DNA from: Actinomycetota bacterium
GTDB lineage: Bacteria > Actinomycetota > Geothermincolia > Geothermincolales > RBG-13-55-18
Length of the DNA: 64,000 bases
Direction: 5' to 3'
NCBI GenBank assembly: GCA_040757835.1
Contig: JBFLWJ010000001.1
Coordinates: 150,836 to 214,835 of the forward strand
The notes under the pieces are model-generated. The model did not search any database and had not been told where the DNA came from. It saw nothing but the letters and a program-made list of their open reading frames with translations. The translations under genes and the position numbers were made by a program. Shown one piece after another: positions 17,126-29,521 of this stretch (its first letter is position 1; every line of letters starts with the position of its first letter).

Positions 17126-17857
17126 ATGGGGGGCTACCTGCACCGTTTCTATCGCGACAACATGCGTGCGGAAGGCCTTGTTTCCTTCCGGGTAGTGGTG
17201 AAGGAGAGCGACCTCTTCATATTCGCCGAGCGCGACCTCGCCGCCGAGGCGCGCTCTTCGCTGCTCAGGCACCGCGGCGACCTCGAGGAGTTCATCGCGC
17301 GCCAGCCGCGTTTTCGCACCTCTTTCAGGCCCTACGAGGTGCCACCCGGTTCGTCCCCGGTGGTGAGGGCTATGGCGGAGGCGGCCACGAAGGTGGGGGT
17401 GGGGCCCATGGCGGCGGTGGCGGGGGCCCTGGCCGACCTGGTGGCGGAGGACCTCTCGGTTTTCTCCACCGAGGTGATCGTGGAGAACGGCGGGGACATC
17501 CACCTGCGCTCGGCGCGGGAGCGGAGCATCGGCGTCTTCGCGGGGGAATCGCCCCTGAGCGGCCGCCTCTCCATAAGGATGTCGCCTACACCACCCGGGG
17601 GAGTGGGGATCTGCACCTCGTCCGCCACGGTGGGGCCGTCCTACAGCGCCGGGGGCGCCGACTCGGCCCTGGTGGTGGCGGAGGACGCGGCACTGGCGGA
17701 CGCGGCCGCCAGTGCCCTGGGCAACCGCGCCAAGGACGCCGGCCATATCGAGGAGGCACTGGCCTCCGTCGCTTCCATCGCCGGGGTGACCGCTTGCCTG
17801 GTAATCATCGGCGACCACCTTGGCGTCCGTGGCGATATCGAACTCGAAAATACCTGA
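17126..17857 (+). CDS. UPF0280 / ApbE-like protein
   Basis: 243 aa from ATG 17126. GPMAAVAGALADLVAEDL, the VENGGDIHLR segment and GVGICTSSATVGPSYSAG match the UPF0280 family, which is distantly related to the ApbE flavin transferases. It has no signal peptide or membrane helix. ApbE proteins attach FMN to redox membrane complexes, but UPF0280 members lack proof of that activity. Its place directly after the antiporter genes makes a link to a membrane complex possible. Family match good, function open. Confidence 0.8.
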   Translation: MGGYLHRFYRDNMRAEGLVSFRVVVKESDLFIFAERDLAAEARSSLLRHRGDLEEFIARQPRFRTSFRPYEVPPGSSPVVRAMAEAATKVGVGPMAAVAGALADLVAEDLSVFSTEVIVENGGDIHLRSARERSIGVFAGESPLSGRLSIRMSPTPPGGVGICTSSATVGPSYSAGGADSALVVAEDAALADAAASALGNRAKDAGHIEEALASVASIAGVTACLVIIGDHLGVRGDIELENT

Positions 17858-17936
17858 ATCGCCCGACAGTATGCATCGCGTAAATCGTTTCTCATCACAT
17901 AAGACTTACGCCTCGATCTTCTATCCGCCGGTCTTC

Positions 17937-18075
17937 ACGCCACGCCCCGCCTTTTCCCCGTAGGGTGCGGGCCAGCATTTATACTGGCCCCGTTTCCCAT
18001 TACATAAGATCAGCGCTGGATCTTTAGACCCCCAAACGTTATAGCAACCGCGTTCTTCCAGGGTCGACGTTCTCT
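17937..18075. repeat. Intergenic repeat, copy A
   Basis: About 140 bp between the UPF0280 stop and the response-regulator stop. It contains CGCCTTTTCCCCGTAGGGT, an inverted repeat GGGCCAG (17969-17975) / CTGGCCC (17984-17990), and a core CCCCCAAACGTTATAGCA ending near GACGTTCTCT. The same parts recur at 29522-29700, and the first half recurs in inverted orientation at 38-95. Its end touches the TGA of the minus-strand gene at 18075. The gap 17858-18074 holds no other feature. Confidence 0.75.
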
Positions 18076-18461
18076 CACGCGAGCAGCGACGCCACCGTGT
18101 CGAGCAGGAGATCCGGCTCAGCCGGTTTCTCCAGGTAGGCGGAGTAGCCCATGGCCTTGCCCGTCTCCAGCTCGTACCGGCGCCTGCTGACTTCCTCCCG
18201 TACCGAGGTGAGGACGATGACCGGAGTATTCGCCCATGGCTCGTAGGCCGGATCGCGAAGCGCCGTAAAGAACTCAAAACCGTCCACATTCGGCATGAGC
18301 AGGTCGAGGATGACCAGGTCCGGCCCTTCGCTGCGCAGCTTCTCCAGTGCTTCGCCGCCGTCCCTTGCCGTCACCGTCTCATACCCCTCGTCCTCCAAGA
18401 GCATGGAGAGTACCTCTATCACATCGGGATCGTCGTCGGCGAGCAGTATCTTTCTACCCAT
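18075..18461 (-). CDS. Response regulator (receiver domain only)
   Basis: 128 aa, a single CheY-like receiver domain. Acidic pocket D9/D10, phospho-acceptor D53 in DLVILDLLMP, T85 and K112 are all present. There is no DNA-binding or enzymatic output domain. Its start overlaps the end of the histidine kinase gene by 8 bp, so the two are coupled and form a pair. Output is probably by protein-protein contact or by passing phosphate to another partner; the target is unknown. Confidence 0.93.
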   Translation of the reverse strand: MGRKILLADDDPDVIEVLSMLLEDEGYETVTARDGGEALEKLRSEGPDLVILDLLMPNVDGFEFFTALRDPAYEPWANTPVIVLTSVREEVSRRRYELETGKAMGYSAYLEKPAEPDLLLDTVASLLA

Positions 18462-19791
18462 GGTCTACCTCCAGTGCTCCGCTACCGGCTTTCCTCTCCT
18501 CGACCGCCGTGCTGAAACGCACGGTGCTATCTCCGTCCAGCATCCAGCGCTCCTCGAGCAGGCAGGTCACCCCAACGGGGATGGTGAACGAGACCCGCGT
18601 CCCTTTTCCCGTGGAAGGCACCGGGCTCTCGAGGAAGATGTCGCCGTGGTGCATGGCGACGATGCGTTTGCAGATGGACAGGCCCAGGCCCGTCCCCTCG
18701 GGTGATTCAAGATCGCCCCTGTAGAACTCCTCGAAGACGTGGGGGAGGTGCTCGGGCGCGACCCCCGATCCGTCATCCTCCACGGCGACGGTCACCGTGT
18801 CATCCTGCCGCCGCGCGCGGATGGTGATCCTGCCGCCGCGCGGGGTATGGCGCACCGAGTTGGAGACCAGGTTGAGGATGAGCTGCTGCAGGCGGATGTC
18901 GGAGGCGAACACCTCCGGCAGGGGCCGGTGGATCTCCGTGTTCACGGTGATGCTCTTGGGCGAGGCGAGTTCGTGCGCCATCTCCACGGCCGCGCTCAGC
19001 ACTTCCTCCCAGGAGACGGGCTTGAGTTCCTTGATCACCTGGCCGCTCTCCAGGCGCGATAACTCCAGGAGGTCGCTGATGAGTTCCATCATCCCGTCCA
19101 TGCGCTCGATGCTGCGGTGGATGCCCTTGACCATACGCTCGTCCAGGCAGTCGGCGCCCTTGCGCAGAAGCAGCTTGAGGTAACCCTCCACAGCCACCAG
19201 GGGCGACTTGAGGTCGTGGGCGACCATGGACAGGAAGCTGAGGAAATTGCGGCGCTCGTCGTGGATGCGGGCCAGGTCGCGGCGGGCTTGGTCGGCATCG
19301 CTCTCCAGCCGGTCGCGTGTCTCCGCGCTCTGCAGGATACTCCCACTCAGCTCGGCTATGGACTCGAGGAACTCCAGGTCCTCACGGTCAAAACTCATGG
19401 CCTCGGCGAAGAAGAGACACATGATGCCCCTGACCTGTCTCGGTTCGCCGAAGGGGAGGAAAACGATGGAGACGACCCCCTCCCTCCGCAGCTCTTCCCT
19501 GTGGTTCAGGCGCGGATCGCTGGCCGCATTCAGGACGAAGAGCGGAGTTCCCTTGAGTACATGGTGCAGTGACGCGTCAGCCAGTATCTGCCCCTGGCGC
19601 ACCCAGCTCTCGTCTATGCCGCAGCTGAAGCGGGGCAGCAGGACCCTGCCGTCTCCGCTGAGGGTGTGCAGCGAGCAGCCCTTGGCGCCCATGCCCCGGG
19701 ATGTAGCCTCGACCAAGGCGCGGACGATGTTGTCCGCGCCGCCCGCCGCGGTGACCGCCAGGGCGATCTCGCGAATGATCTCGTGCCGCAA
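18454..19791 (-). CDS. Soluble GAF-domain sensor histidine kinase
   Basis: 445 aa from a TTG at 19791 preceded by an AAGGTGAT site. An N-terminal GAF domain (about 20-160) is followed by a short coiled region, a HisKA dimerisation domain with the H-box LSMVAHDLKSPL, and a HATPase_c domain with NLVSNSVRHT (N box), DDGSGV (G1), and GTGLGLSI (G2). There is no transmembrane helix, so it senses a cytoplasmic ligand or redox state through the GAF domain. A ~50-aa C-terminal tail follows the ATPase. The partner is the receiver protein encoded directly after it. The ligand is unknown. Confidence 0.93.
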   Translation of the reverse strand: MRHEIIREIALAVTAAGGADNIVRALVEATSRGMGAKGCSLHTLSGDGRVLLPRFSCGIDESWVRQGQILADASLHHVLKGTPLFVLNAASDPRLNHREELRREGVVSIVFLPFGEPRQVRGIMCLFFAEAMSFDREDLEFLESIAELSGSILQSAETRDRLESDADQARRDLARIHDERRNFLSFLSMVAHDLKSPLVAVEGYLKLLLRKGADCLDERMVKGIHRSIERMDGMMELISDLLELSRLESGQVIKELKPVSWEEVLSAAVEMAHELASPKSITVNTEIHRPLPEVFASDIRLQQLILNLVSNSVRHTPRGGRITIRARRQDDTVTVAVEDDGSGVAPEHLPHVFEEFYRGDLESPEGTGLGLSICKRIVAMHHGDIFLESPVPSTGKGTRVSFTIPVGVTCLLEERWMLDGDSTVRFSTAVEERKAGSGALEVDHG

Positions 19792-22445
<2,654 letters not shown>

Positions 22446-22464
22446 GGAGGTGGAGGAGGCGGGA

Positions 22465-23142
22465 TTGAGTCCCTACCTTGCGCTGGCCACGTCCCTGGTG
22501 CTCCTGGGCATCGCCATCTGGATATGGGAAGCTGGCCATGACTATGACGAGCCGGCGCGGCTCCTGCTGGTGTGGCTCGTCTTCAGCGCCGCGACGGCCA
22601 TGTTCGCCGCGGCGGGCATGTGGATAGGGGATGCGACGGTGAGCCTCTCCTTTACGGCCGTCGCGCGCATCCTCTTTCTGGTCGTTACCTTCCTGCTCTT
22701 TCTCTTTGCCCGCTCCTTCAGCGCCCGGGCGGATTACACGGTCCTCTTCTGGTCGGTCCCGCTCCAGTTCGGCATGGCGGTGATCATGGTGAACTGGCAG
22801 AGCATGTTCGAGTCAAACGCGGATATCTGGGTCATGCGCACCTGGAACCCGGCCGCCATGTGCGTCATGGCCGTGGGTTGGTTCTACGGCATACTCTCGC
22901 TGGTCTACGCGGTGATACTCTACCTAACCCTGCGGCGCGAGGGCCGCGATAAGGAGAAGAGCAGGACGCTGATGATGATAGCCGCCATGGCCGTGCTCTT
23001 CGTGGCCGGCGCGGCCAGGAACGTTCCAAGCGCGGCGACCAGCTACGCCACGAGCGCCGTATATCTCGGCTATCTGTTGGGGCTGTTGATGCTGCTGTGG
23101 GCTTTGCGCGGTCCCATCGTGTTCAAGTCCACGAGGAGATAA
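22465..23142 (+). CDS. Integral membrane protein between gatC and gatA
   Basis: 225 aa from a likely TTG at 22465, six bases after GGAGGAGG. About seven hydrophobic helices cover nearly the whole chain, with short charged loops and a basic C-terminus; no catalytic motif is visible. The layout resembles 7TM sensor-like or N-terminal histidine-kinase membrane domains, but no signalling domain is attached. It sits inside the gatC-gatA interval on the same strand with 19 and 14 bp gaps, so it is cotranscribed. Function unknown. Confidence 0.75.
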   Translation: MSPYLALATSLVLLGIAIWIWEAGHDYDEPARLLLVWLVFSAATAMFAAAGMWIGDATVSLSFTAVARILFLVVTFLLFLFARSFSARADYTVLFWSVPLQFGMAVIMVNWQSMFESNADIWVMRTWNPAAMCVMAVGWFYGILSLVYAVILYLTLRREGRDKEKSRTLMMIAAMAVLFVAGAARNVPSAATSYATSAVYLGYLLGLLMLLWALRGPIVFKSTRR

Positions 23143-23156
23143 AGGAGCAGGAGGAG

Positions 23157-24617
23157 TTGGAACCGTACTACGACATGAAGGCATGGCAACTGCGCGAGAT
23201 GATCGCCGCGGGAGAGGTCAAGGCCGCCGAGGTCCTGGAATCCGTGCTCGGCCGGTTGGAGCAGGTGGAGGAGAGGGTGAGGTCCTATATCACCCTCACG
23301 CCGCGGGAGGCACGAGCGGCGGCGGAAGCCGTCGACGGAAGCGGCCGGACGGGCGCCGTAGCCGGCGTCCCCATGGCGGTGAAAGACGTCTTCTGCACCC
23401 GGGGTGTGACTACGACCTGCGGCTCGCGCATACTCGAGGGCTACGTGCCCGTATACGACGCCACCGTGCTCGGCAGGCTATATGCCGAGGGCATGGTCAT
23501 GGTGGGCAAGGCCAACATGGACGAGTTCGCCATGGGCTCCTCCACCGAGAACTCGGCCTTTGGGCCCACCCGAAACCCGTGGGACCTGGACAGGGTACCC
23601 GGCGGCTCCAGCGGCGGCTCGGCCGCGGCGGTGGCGGCGGGGGAGGCCGTCTGGGCCCTGGGCTCGGACACCGGGGGCTCAATCCGCCAGCCCGCGTCCT
23701 TCTGCGGCCTGGTGGGGATGAAGCCCACCTATGGCCTGGTCTCCCGCTACGGGCTGGTCGCCTTCGCCTCCTCCCTGGACCAGGTGGGGCCGATAACCCG
23801 TGACGTCAGGGACTGCGCCCTGCTCCTCTCGCAGCTGGCCGGCCACGACCCGCTGGACTCCACCTCTCTGGCCGCCCCCGTACCCGATTATCTCGCGGAG
23901 ATGGAGGGGGACATAAAGGGGCTCAAGGTCGGCGTCCCCAGGGAACTCATGCAGGAAGGGCTGACGCCGGGGGTGAGGGCGGCGGTGGAGAGATGTCTCG
24001 GACTCTTCGGTGAGATGGGCGCAGAGGTTGAGGAGGCCACCCTGCCCAACCTGGACTACGCCCTCTCCGCCTACTATATCATCGCCCCGGCCGAGGCCAG
24101 CTCCAACCTGGCCCGCTTCGACGGCGTCCGCTACGGGCTGCGCGTCGAGGGCGGCGACATGATGGAGATGTACGGCCGCACCCGTGCCGCCGGCTTCGGG
24201 CCCGAGGTGAAGAGGCGCATCATGCTGGGCACCTACGCCCTCTCGGCTGGCTACTACGACGCCTATTACGGCCAGGCCCAGAAGGTGCGGACGCTCATCG
24301 TCAGGGACTTCCAGGCCGCGTATTCGCGGTTCGATGTCCTGGTCAGCCCGACATCGCCCACCCCGGCCTTCGGCCTGGGCGAAAAGGTGGACGACCCCCT
24401 GGCCATGTATCTCTCGGACGTGTGCACCATCCCGGTGAACCTGGCCGGCATCCCGGCCATCAGCATCCCCTGTGGTCTGGAAGACGGCCTCCCCCTGGGC
24501 CTGCAGATCATGGGCAGGGTGCTGGGCGAAGCCACCGTCCTGCGCGCTGCCCGGGCCATGGAGGAAGCTCTCGATTTCCGGGAGCGGCCGGGGGCGGATA
24601 GGGGGGTGGGGCCGTGA
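23157..24617 (+). CDS. gatA: Asp-tRNA(Asn)/Glu-tRNA(Gln) amidotransferase subunit A
   Basis: 486 aa from TTG 23157 (an ATG at 23175 is the alternative). The amidase signature is complete: catalytic Lys in [10 protein letters not shown], the cis-Ser/Ser region [14 protein letters not shown] and [16 protein letters not shown]. GatA releases ammonia from glutamine for transfer to misacylated tRNA. It overlaps gatB (GTGA at 24614-24617). With the tRNA-Gln gene and gltX in the window this supports the indirect Gln-tRNA pathway. Confidence 0.96.
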   Translation: MEPYYDMKAWQLREMIAAGEVKAAEVLESVLGRLEQVEERVRSYITLTPREARAAAEAVDGSGRTGAVAGVPMAVKDVFCTRGVTTTCGSRILEGYVPVYDATVLGRLYAEGMVMVGKANMDEFAMGSSTENSAFGPTRNPWDLDRVPGGSSGGSAAAVAAGEAVWALGSDTGGSIRQPASFCGLVGMKPTYGLVSRYGLVAFASSLDQVGPITRDVRDCALLLSQLAGHDPLDSTSLAAPVPDYLAEMEGDIKGLKVGVPRELMQEGLTPGVRAAVERCLGLFGEMGAEVEEATLPNLDYALSAYYIIAPAEASSNLARFDGVRYGLRVEGGDMMEMYGRTRAAGFGPEVKRRIMLGTYALSAGYYDAYYGQAQKVRTLIVRDFQAAYSRFDVLVSPTSPTPAFGLGEKVDDPLAMYLSDVCTIPVNLAGIPAISIPCGLEDGLPLGLQIMGRVLGEATVLRAARAMEEALDFRERPGADRGVGP

Positions 24618-26071
24618 GCGCATACGAGGCGGTTATAGGCCTGGAGATCCACGCGGAGCTCAAGACCCTCTCCAAGATGTTCTGCGCCTGCGACGCCTCC
24701 TTCGGGGGCGAGCCCAATTCCCGCACCTGCCCGGTCTGCCTGGGCTTGCCGGGGGTGCTTCCGGTGCTCAACCGCAGGGCGGTGGAGCTGGCCACCCGCC
24801 TGGCCCTGGCGCTGCATTGCGAGATCGCCACCCGCAGCATCTTCCACCGCAAGAACTATTTCTATCCCGACATGCCCAAGAACTTCCAGATATCCCAGTA
24901 CGACCTCCCGCTGGGGGTCGGGGGCCACCTCGACCTGGAGATGGAGGACGGGACGGTGCGTGTGGGCATCACCCGCGTGCACCTGGAGGAGGATACCGGC
25001 AAGACCGTGCATGTCGGTGAGAGCGGCAGGATCCACGGCTCGGAATACAGCCTCGAGGATTTCAACCGCGCCGGGGTCCCGCTGCTGGAGATCGTCAGTG
25101 AGCCCGATATCCGCACCCCCGAGCAGGCCCGCGCCTTCCTGCAGGAGCTGAAGAGCATCATGGAGCACCTGGAGATATCCGATTGCAGGATGGAGGAGGG
25201 GAGCCTGCGCTGCGACGCCAACATCTCCCTTCGCGCACGCGGCTCGGACGGATTCGGGGTGAAGGCGGAGGTGAAGAACATGAACTCCTTCCGGGCCCTG
25301 TACCGAGCCCTGGACTACGAGATAGGCCGCCAGGAGGGCGTGCTCGCGCAGGGCGGCGAGGTGGTGCAGGAGACACGGCACTGGGACGCGGACGCTGGCG
25401 TGACCACGCCCCTGCGCACCAAGGAGTACGCCTTCGACTACCGTTACTTCCCCGAGCCGGACCTGGTGCCGCTGGAGCTGGACCGGGCTTTCGTGGGCGA
25501 AGTGGAGAGCGCTCTCCCCGAGCTACCGGCACAGCGGAGGCGGCGTTTCCGCGAGGACCTCGGCCTGCCAGAGCACGACGCGTCCCTGCTGACCTCCTCA
25601 AAGGCCCTGGGCGATTACTTCGAGGACACGGTGCGTGCCGGGGCGGACCCCAAGGCAGCCAGCAACTGGATGATGGGGGAACTTTCCGCCCACCTCAACG
25701 CTCAAAACATGGAGATCGATGAGGTGCGGGTGTCACCCGCCCAACTGGCGGCGATGCTGGCCCTCATCGGCAAGGGTGTCATTAGCGGCAAGATAGCCAA
25801 GTCGGTCTTCGAGGAGATGCTGCAGAGCGGCAGGGACGCGGAGGCCATCGTACGGGAGAGGGGCATCACCCAGATCAGCGACGAGGAGGAGCTGGCCAGA
25901 CACATAGAGGAGGCGATAAGGGAAAACCCAGCCAGCGTCGAAGACTTTCGCAGGGGCAAGGAGAAGGCCCTCGGATTCCTGGTGGGACAGGTGATGCGCA
26001 AGACCAGGGGCCGCGCCAATCCCCAGGCGGTAAACGGAATGCTCCGCGACCGCCTGGAAAGGGAGGCATAG
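24614..26071 (+). CDS. gatB: Asp-tRNA(Asn)/Glu-tRNA(Gln) amidotransferase subunit B
   Basis: 485 aa from GTG 24614 overlapping the gatA stop. It begins [15 protein letters not shown] and carries [25 protein letters not shown] with the Zn-binding cysteines, then [20 protein letters not shown]. The GatB_Yqey tRNA-binding domain is at the C-terminus. It activates the misacylated Glu- or Asp-tRNA with ATP and accepts ammonia from GatA. Confidence 0.97.
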   Translation: MSAYEAVIGLEIHAELKTLSKMFCACDASFGGEPNSRTCPVCLGLPGVLPVLNRRAVELATRLALALHCEIATRSIFHRKNYFYPDMPKNFQISQYDLPLGVGGHLDLEMEDGTVRVGITRVHLEEDTGKTVHVGESGRIHGSEYSLEDFNRAGVPLLEIVSEPDIRTPEQARAFLQELKSIMEHLEISDCRMEEGSLRCDANISLRARGSDGFGVKAEVKNMNSFRALYRALDYEIGRQEGVLAQGGEVVQETRHWDADAGVTTPLRTKEYAFDYRYFPEPDLVPLELDRAFVGEVESALPELPAQRRRRFREDLGLPEHDASLLTSSKALGDYFEDTVRAGADPKAASNWMMGELSAHLNAQNMEIDEVRVSPAQLAAMLALIGKGVISGKIAKSVFEEMLQSGRDAEAIVRERGITQISDEEELARHIEEAIRENPASVEDFRRGKEKALGFLVGQVMRKTRGRANPQAVNGMLRDRLEREA

Positions 26072-26104
26072 AGGCCGACCGAGAAGAAGGACCGGAGGTA
26101 TGCC

Positions 26105-27112
26105 ATGGATAACGAAGCGGAAAAGACCTGCGCGAACTGCGGCAAGCCACTGAAGGAGGGCGCGGCGTTCTGCACCGGTTGCGGTGCCGCCGTAGACGCA
26201 TCCGCGGCCGCTGCAGCGGCCACGCCGCCGGGACCGGCGGAGCCCGCGCCGCCCGTGGAGGGCGCGCCGCCGGTACCGCCCGTGCCTCCCGCCGCCGGGG
26301 TGGAGGGCGCCGTGGTGCAGCCGGCATACGCGGCCGGGCCTGCCCCGAAGAAGAACAAGGCCGCCCTCATCGTGGGGATCTGCGGCGGAGTCCTGGTGGC
26401 CGCGGGCATCGTGGTCCTGGTGCTGTGGCTGGCCGTGTGGAGGGACGGCAGCGGAGGAGGGACCGGGGACCCCCTGGCCCTGGCGCAGAAGTACATGGAC
26501 TCCCTGGAGCAGGGCGATATAGACGCCTACATGGCCTGTTTCCAGGAGGATTTTTTCATCGAAGAGATGCAGAACAACCCCTTCTTGGAGGAACTGGGGC
26601 TCACCGAGGAGGACGTCAGGGAATTCACCCAGATGGCTTTCGAGATGATGGAGGTGAGGTTCGAGGACGTCGAGCTGGAGGTGTCCTCGCAGCAGGGCGA
26701 CGAGGCGACGGTGGTGACCACCGCCGGGACCGCGAGTATGACCGTGTTCGGCATGGAGGAGGAGGTCGACCTCGCCGATGACCCCCTGGAGTTCAACATG
26801 GTCAAGGACGGCGGCCGCTGGTATCTCACCGAGAACCCCATGGGCACGACCATGGGGAGCGACATGGACTTCGACATGGACGACTTCGAGGATATGGACC
26901 TGGAGGACTTCGAGGACCTGGATATGGAGGACCTGGAGGACTTCAACCTCGAGGACTTCAACCTCGAGGACCTTGAGCAGTACCTGCCCGAGGGCATGGA
27001 CCTCGAAGAGCTCATGGACATGAGCCCGGAGGAGCTCGAGCAGATGCTGGAGGAGCTGGAGCAGCTCATGCAGGACCTCCCGCAGCCGGAGGAGAGCGGC
27101 AGCAGCGCCTGA
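26105..27112 (+). CDS. Zinc-ribbon membrane protein with acidic repeat tail
   Basis: 335 aa. An N-terminal zinc ribbon (C9, C12, C23, C26) is followed by an Ala/Pro-rich linker, one transmembrane helix (about 87-112), a DUF4878-like extracytoplasmic domain (about 120-250) and a strongly acidic tail (about 255-330). The tail is built of short repeats such as DLEDF, DMEDLEDF and NLEDFNLEDL, then Glu/Leu-rich helices. The zinc ribbon would be cytoplasmic and the tail outside if the topology is N-in. The role is unknown; it follows gatB by 33 bp and may be cotranscribed. Confidence 0.8.
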   Translation: MDNEAEKTCANCGKPLKEGAAFCTGCGAAVDASAAAAAATPPGPAEPAPPVEGAPPVPPVPPAAGVEGAVVQPAYAAGPAPKKNKAALIVGICGGVLVAAGIVVLVLWLAVWRDGSGGGTGDPLALAQKYMDSLEQGDIDAYMACFQEDFFIEEMQNNPFLEELGLTEEDVREFTQMAFEMMEVRFEDVELEVSSQQGDEATVVTTAGTASMTVFGMEEEVDLADDPLEFNMVKDGGRWYLTENPMGTTMGSDMDFDMDDFEDMDLEDFEDLDMEDLEDFNLEDFNLEDLEQYLPEGMDLEELMDMSPEELEQMLEELEQLMQDLPQPEESGSSA

Positions 27113-27141
27113 GGCGTTTGAGCGACCGTGGTCCACGGCGG

Positions 27142-27161
27142 GCGGGGGAGCGTTCCCCCGC
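27142..27161 (+). terminator. Hairpin after the zinc-ribbon gene
   Basis: GCGGGGGA (27142-27149) pairs with TCCCCCGC (27154-27161) around a 4-base loop. There is no T-run, so termination is uncertain. Confidence 0.4.
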
Positions 27162-27199
27162 CCCTTCACATGCCCCGGGAGGACAGGCGCCGGGGGAAT

Positions 27200-27236
27200 A
27201 AAATAAAAAAGAGGCGGGGCCAGAGGTCCCCGCCTC
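27200..27236 (-). terminator. Rho-independent terminator for gcvH
   Basis: On the minus strand a 9-bp stem (27228-27236 with 27211-27219, GAGGCGGGG/CCCCGCCTC) is followed by TTTTTTATTTTATT. It lies just past the gcvH stop at 27259, a clear intrinsic terminator. Confidence 0.9.
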
Positions 27237-27258
27237 TTCGTACCTGTCCAGTCTTTTC

Positions 27259-27639
27259 TCAGGACTCGGATACCAGCTTCTCGTAAGCGGCGGCATCCAT
27301 GAGGTCGTCAACGCCGGAGTCTTCCGCCAGCTCCACCTTGACCATCCAACCCGCCTCGTAGCAGTCCTCGTTTATGATCTCGGGGGCCTCGACCACTTCC
27401 TGATTGGTCTCGACGATGGCCCCGTTAACCGGGCTGTAAACGTCGGACACCGACTTCACGGACTCGATCTCGGCATAGGGTTTGCCCGCCCCTACTTCCG
27501 TCCCCTTCTCGGGGAGCTCGAGAAAGACGATCTCCCCCAACTGGTCCTGGGCGTAATAGGTTATCCCCAGGGTGGCCATGTTGCCGTCGATCCTGGCCCA
27601 GCAGTGCTCCGCGTGATACTTGAGGTCATCAGGGTACAT
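27259..27639 (-). CDS. gcvH: Glycine cleavage system H protein
   Basis: 126 aa, normal length. The lipoyl-attachment Lys is K62 in IESVKSVSDVYSPV, and the NEDCYEAGWMVKVEL segment is typical. The start follows a GGAGGTGAAAG site. GcvH carries the aminomethyl group between the P, T and L proteins. It lies 74 bp after lpdA on the same strand, so both probably form one unit with the terminator above. No gcvP or gcvT is in the window. Confidence 0.96.
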   Translation of the reverse strand: MYPDDLKYHAEHCWARIDGNMATLGITYYAQDQLGEIVFLELPEKGTEVGAGKPYAEIESVKSVSDVYSPVNGAIVETNQEVVEAPEIINEDCYEAGWMVKVELAEDSGVDDLMDAAAYEKLVSES

Positions 27640-27713
27640 CTACTTTCACCTCCACGTAGCTCGTTTACGACTATGACATAATATCGCAACCGCCCGGCAC
27701 GCGCCACAGGGCG

Positions 27714-29123
27714 CTACTTGCGAGCCGGGGCGGCGTGGATGGCGCGGTCGTGGGCCGCCTCCGCCGCCTCCATCACCGCTTCCGCCAGGCTGGGGTGGGC
27801 GTGCACCGTGCTCCCGATCTGGCTGGCGGTGATGCCCATCTGGATGGCCAGGGCCAGCTCGTGGATGAGGTCGGAGGCGTGGGCGCTCATGATCTGGCAG
27901 CCGATGATCTTATCGGAGGACGCGTCCACCACCAACTGGATGAAGCCCTGTCCCTTGCCCATGGCCAGGGCCTTGCCCAGGCCGCCGAACATGAAGCGGC
28001 CGATGCGGGTCTCGATGCCCTGCTCTTCCGCCTTGGCCGGGGTAAGGCCGACGCTGGCGATCTCCGGCTCCGTGAAGATGCAGGCGGGGACGACGTTGTA
28101 GTTCATGACCGAGTCCATGCCCATGGCGTTCTCCGCGGCGCATATGCCCTCGAAGGAGGCCACGTGGGCCAGGAGGATGCCTCCTACCACATCGCCGATG
28201 GCGTACACGCCCGGCGCGCTGGTCTCCATGCGCTCGTTGACCACGATCTCGCCGCGCTTGCCCAGCTCCACGCCCACCCCGTCCAGGCCGAGGCCGGCCG
28301 AGTTGAGCGACCTCCCTATGGACACCAGGAGCTTGTCCGCCTCCAGCACATCACCCGTGGAGAGCTTGGCCTTCACGCCGTCCGGGCGGTACTCTACCAT
28401 CTCGTCGATGGTGGTCTCGGTGAGTATCTCGATGCCCTTCTTGTTCAGGATCCGCTTCATCTGCTGGGAGACGCGGTCGTCCTCGGTGGGAAGGATACGC
28501 GCCATGAGCTCCACCATGGTGACCTTGGTGCCAAGGGCGTTGTAGATGGTGGCGAACTCCGACCCCACTACGCCGCTGCCCACGATGATCATGGTCTTGG
28601 GGATCTCGGTCAGCTCCAGTCCCTCGGTGGAGGTGAGGATGGCCGGCTGGTCGAAGTCGAAGGTGGGCAGCCGGGCGGGCTCAGAGCCGGTAGCCAGGAT
28701 GACCTTCTCCGTCTCGATGACCTTCTCCCCCTCCTCCGTCTCCACCTTCACCCGGGTCGGCGACTCCAGGCTCGCGGTCCCCTGGATGTACTCCACCTTG
28801 TTCGCCTTGAGCAGTTGTGCGATGCCGTTACGCAGCTGCGCGCTGATCTTCTCCTTGCGCTCCACCATGGCTTTGAGGTCGGGCACCGGGTCCGAGACCT
28901 TGATGCCGTACTCCTCCGCCTCTTTTATGGTCTCCAGTGCCTCGGCGCAGGCGAGGAGGGCTTTCGTCGGTATGCATCCCCAGTTGAGGCAGGTACCCCC
29001 CAGGAGGTTCTTCTCCACCAGCACCACGCCGCTCCCCAGCTGGGCAGCCCTGATGGCGGCCACGTAGCCGCCGGGTCCGGCTCCGATAACCACGAGCTTG
29101 GCTTTCTGCGAATCTGCTGCCAT
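27714..29123 (-). CDS. lpdA: Dihydrolipoamide dehydrogenase
   Basis: 469 aa from ATG 29123 after GGAGGA; the frame stays open further upstream but without homology. FAD-binding VVIGAGPGGYVAAIRAAQLG, redox disulfide C45/C50 in GGTCLNWGC, NAD-binding IIVGSGVVGSEFATIYNALG, the CIFTEPEIASVGLT segment and the C-terminal HAHPSLAEAVMEAA with the active His are all present. It reoxidises dihydrolipoyl groups with NAD+. The gcvH gene directly downstream points to service in glycine cleavage or reversed glycine synthesis; 2-oxoacid dehydrogenase use is also possible. Confidence 0.95.
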   Translation of the reverse strand: MAADSQKAKLVVIGAGPGGYVAAIRAAQLGSGVVLVEKNLLGGTCLNWGCIPTKALLACAEALETIKEAEEYGIKVSDPVPDLKAMVERKEKISAQLRNGIAQLLKANKVEYIQGTASLESPTRVKVETEEGEKVIETEKVILATGSEPARLPTFDFDQPAILTSTEGLELTEIPKTMIIVGSGVVGSEFATIYNALGTKVTMVELMARILPTEDDRVSQQMKRILNKKGIEILTETTIDEMVEYRPDGVKAKLSTGDVLEADKLLVSIGRSLNSAGLGLDGVGVELGKRGEIVVNERMETSAPGVYAIGDVVGGILLAHVASFEGICAAENAMGMDSVMNYNVVPACIFTEPEIASVGLTPAKAEEQGIETRIGRFMFGGLGKALAMGKGQGFIQLVVDASSDKIIGCQIMSAHASDLIHELALAIQMGITASQIGSTVHAHPSLAEAVMEAAEAAHDRAIHAAPARK

Positions 29124-29295
29124 GACATCCTCCTTCGAACGGTTCTGCGATTCCAGCGGGCTTGCCGCCCGTGATGGCCTTGAACATCCAGCATATTTTA
29201 TCATTATCCGAGAACCGAGGGTAACGGTCCTCGCCCCTTTTGCTGGACCAGCCCGAGCCTCCAGGTAACGGTCCCGCCCGCAAAGCCTCACGGAG

Positions 29296-29390
29296 ACCGA
29301 CCTGGCAGTTCTCGGGCAGGTGGTAGCGCAGATGCCCAGCTCGGACCGATCCACTGTTCTCGGATGGGTTTCTTGTATAGGCGACACCCG
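29296..29390. repeat. Intergenic repeat family 2, copy 1
   Basis: Contains ACCGACCTGGCAGTTCTCGG then GCAGGTGGTAGCGCAGATG, a CGGACCGATCC...TTCTCGGA part and TATAGGCGACACCCG. The same blocks, partly rearranged, occur at 29461-29518 and 35941-36085. Confidence 0.65.
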
Positions 29391-29460
29391 CCGCGATTCA
29401 ACCCCTGTCATCATCACTATGCACGGATCCTGGTCCATGGCCGGCCTGGTGGTTTGCAGG

Positions 29461-29518
29461 GCGGGTGGCAGCGCAGATGCTTCGCCCGGACCGACCCCCG
29501 GTTCTCGGACGGGGGTCT
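29461..29518. repeat. Intergenic repeat family 2, copy 2
   Basis: GGTGGCAGCGCAGATG, CGGACCGACCCCCGGTTCTC and GGACGGGGGTCTTC match the second half of the copies at 29318-29390 and 35941-36018. Confidence 0.65.
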
Positions 29519-29521
29519 TCC

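Noticed and set aside
17921..18289. Minus-strand frame sharing a LEERGCYNVWG peptide with a frame at 29417-30046
   Set aside because: The shared peptide lies in the intergenic repeat. Differences are not mainly synonymous, and the frame runs into the response-regulator gene in another phase.
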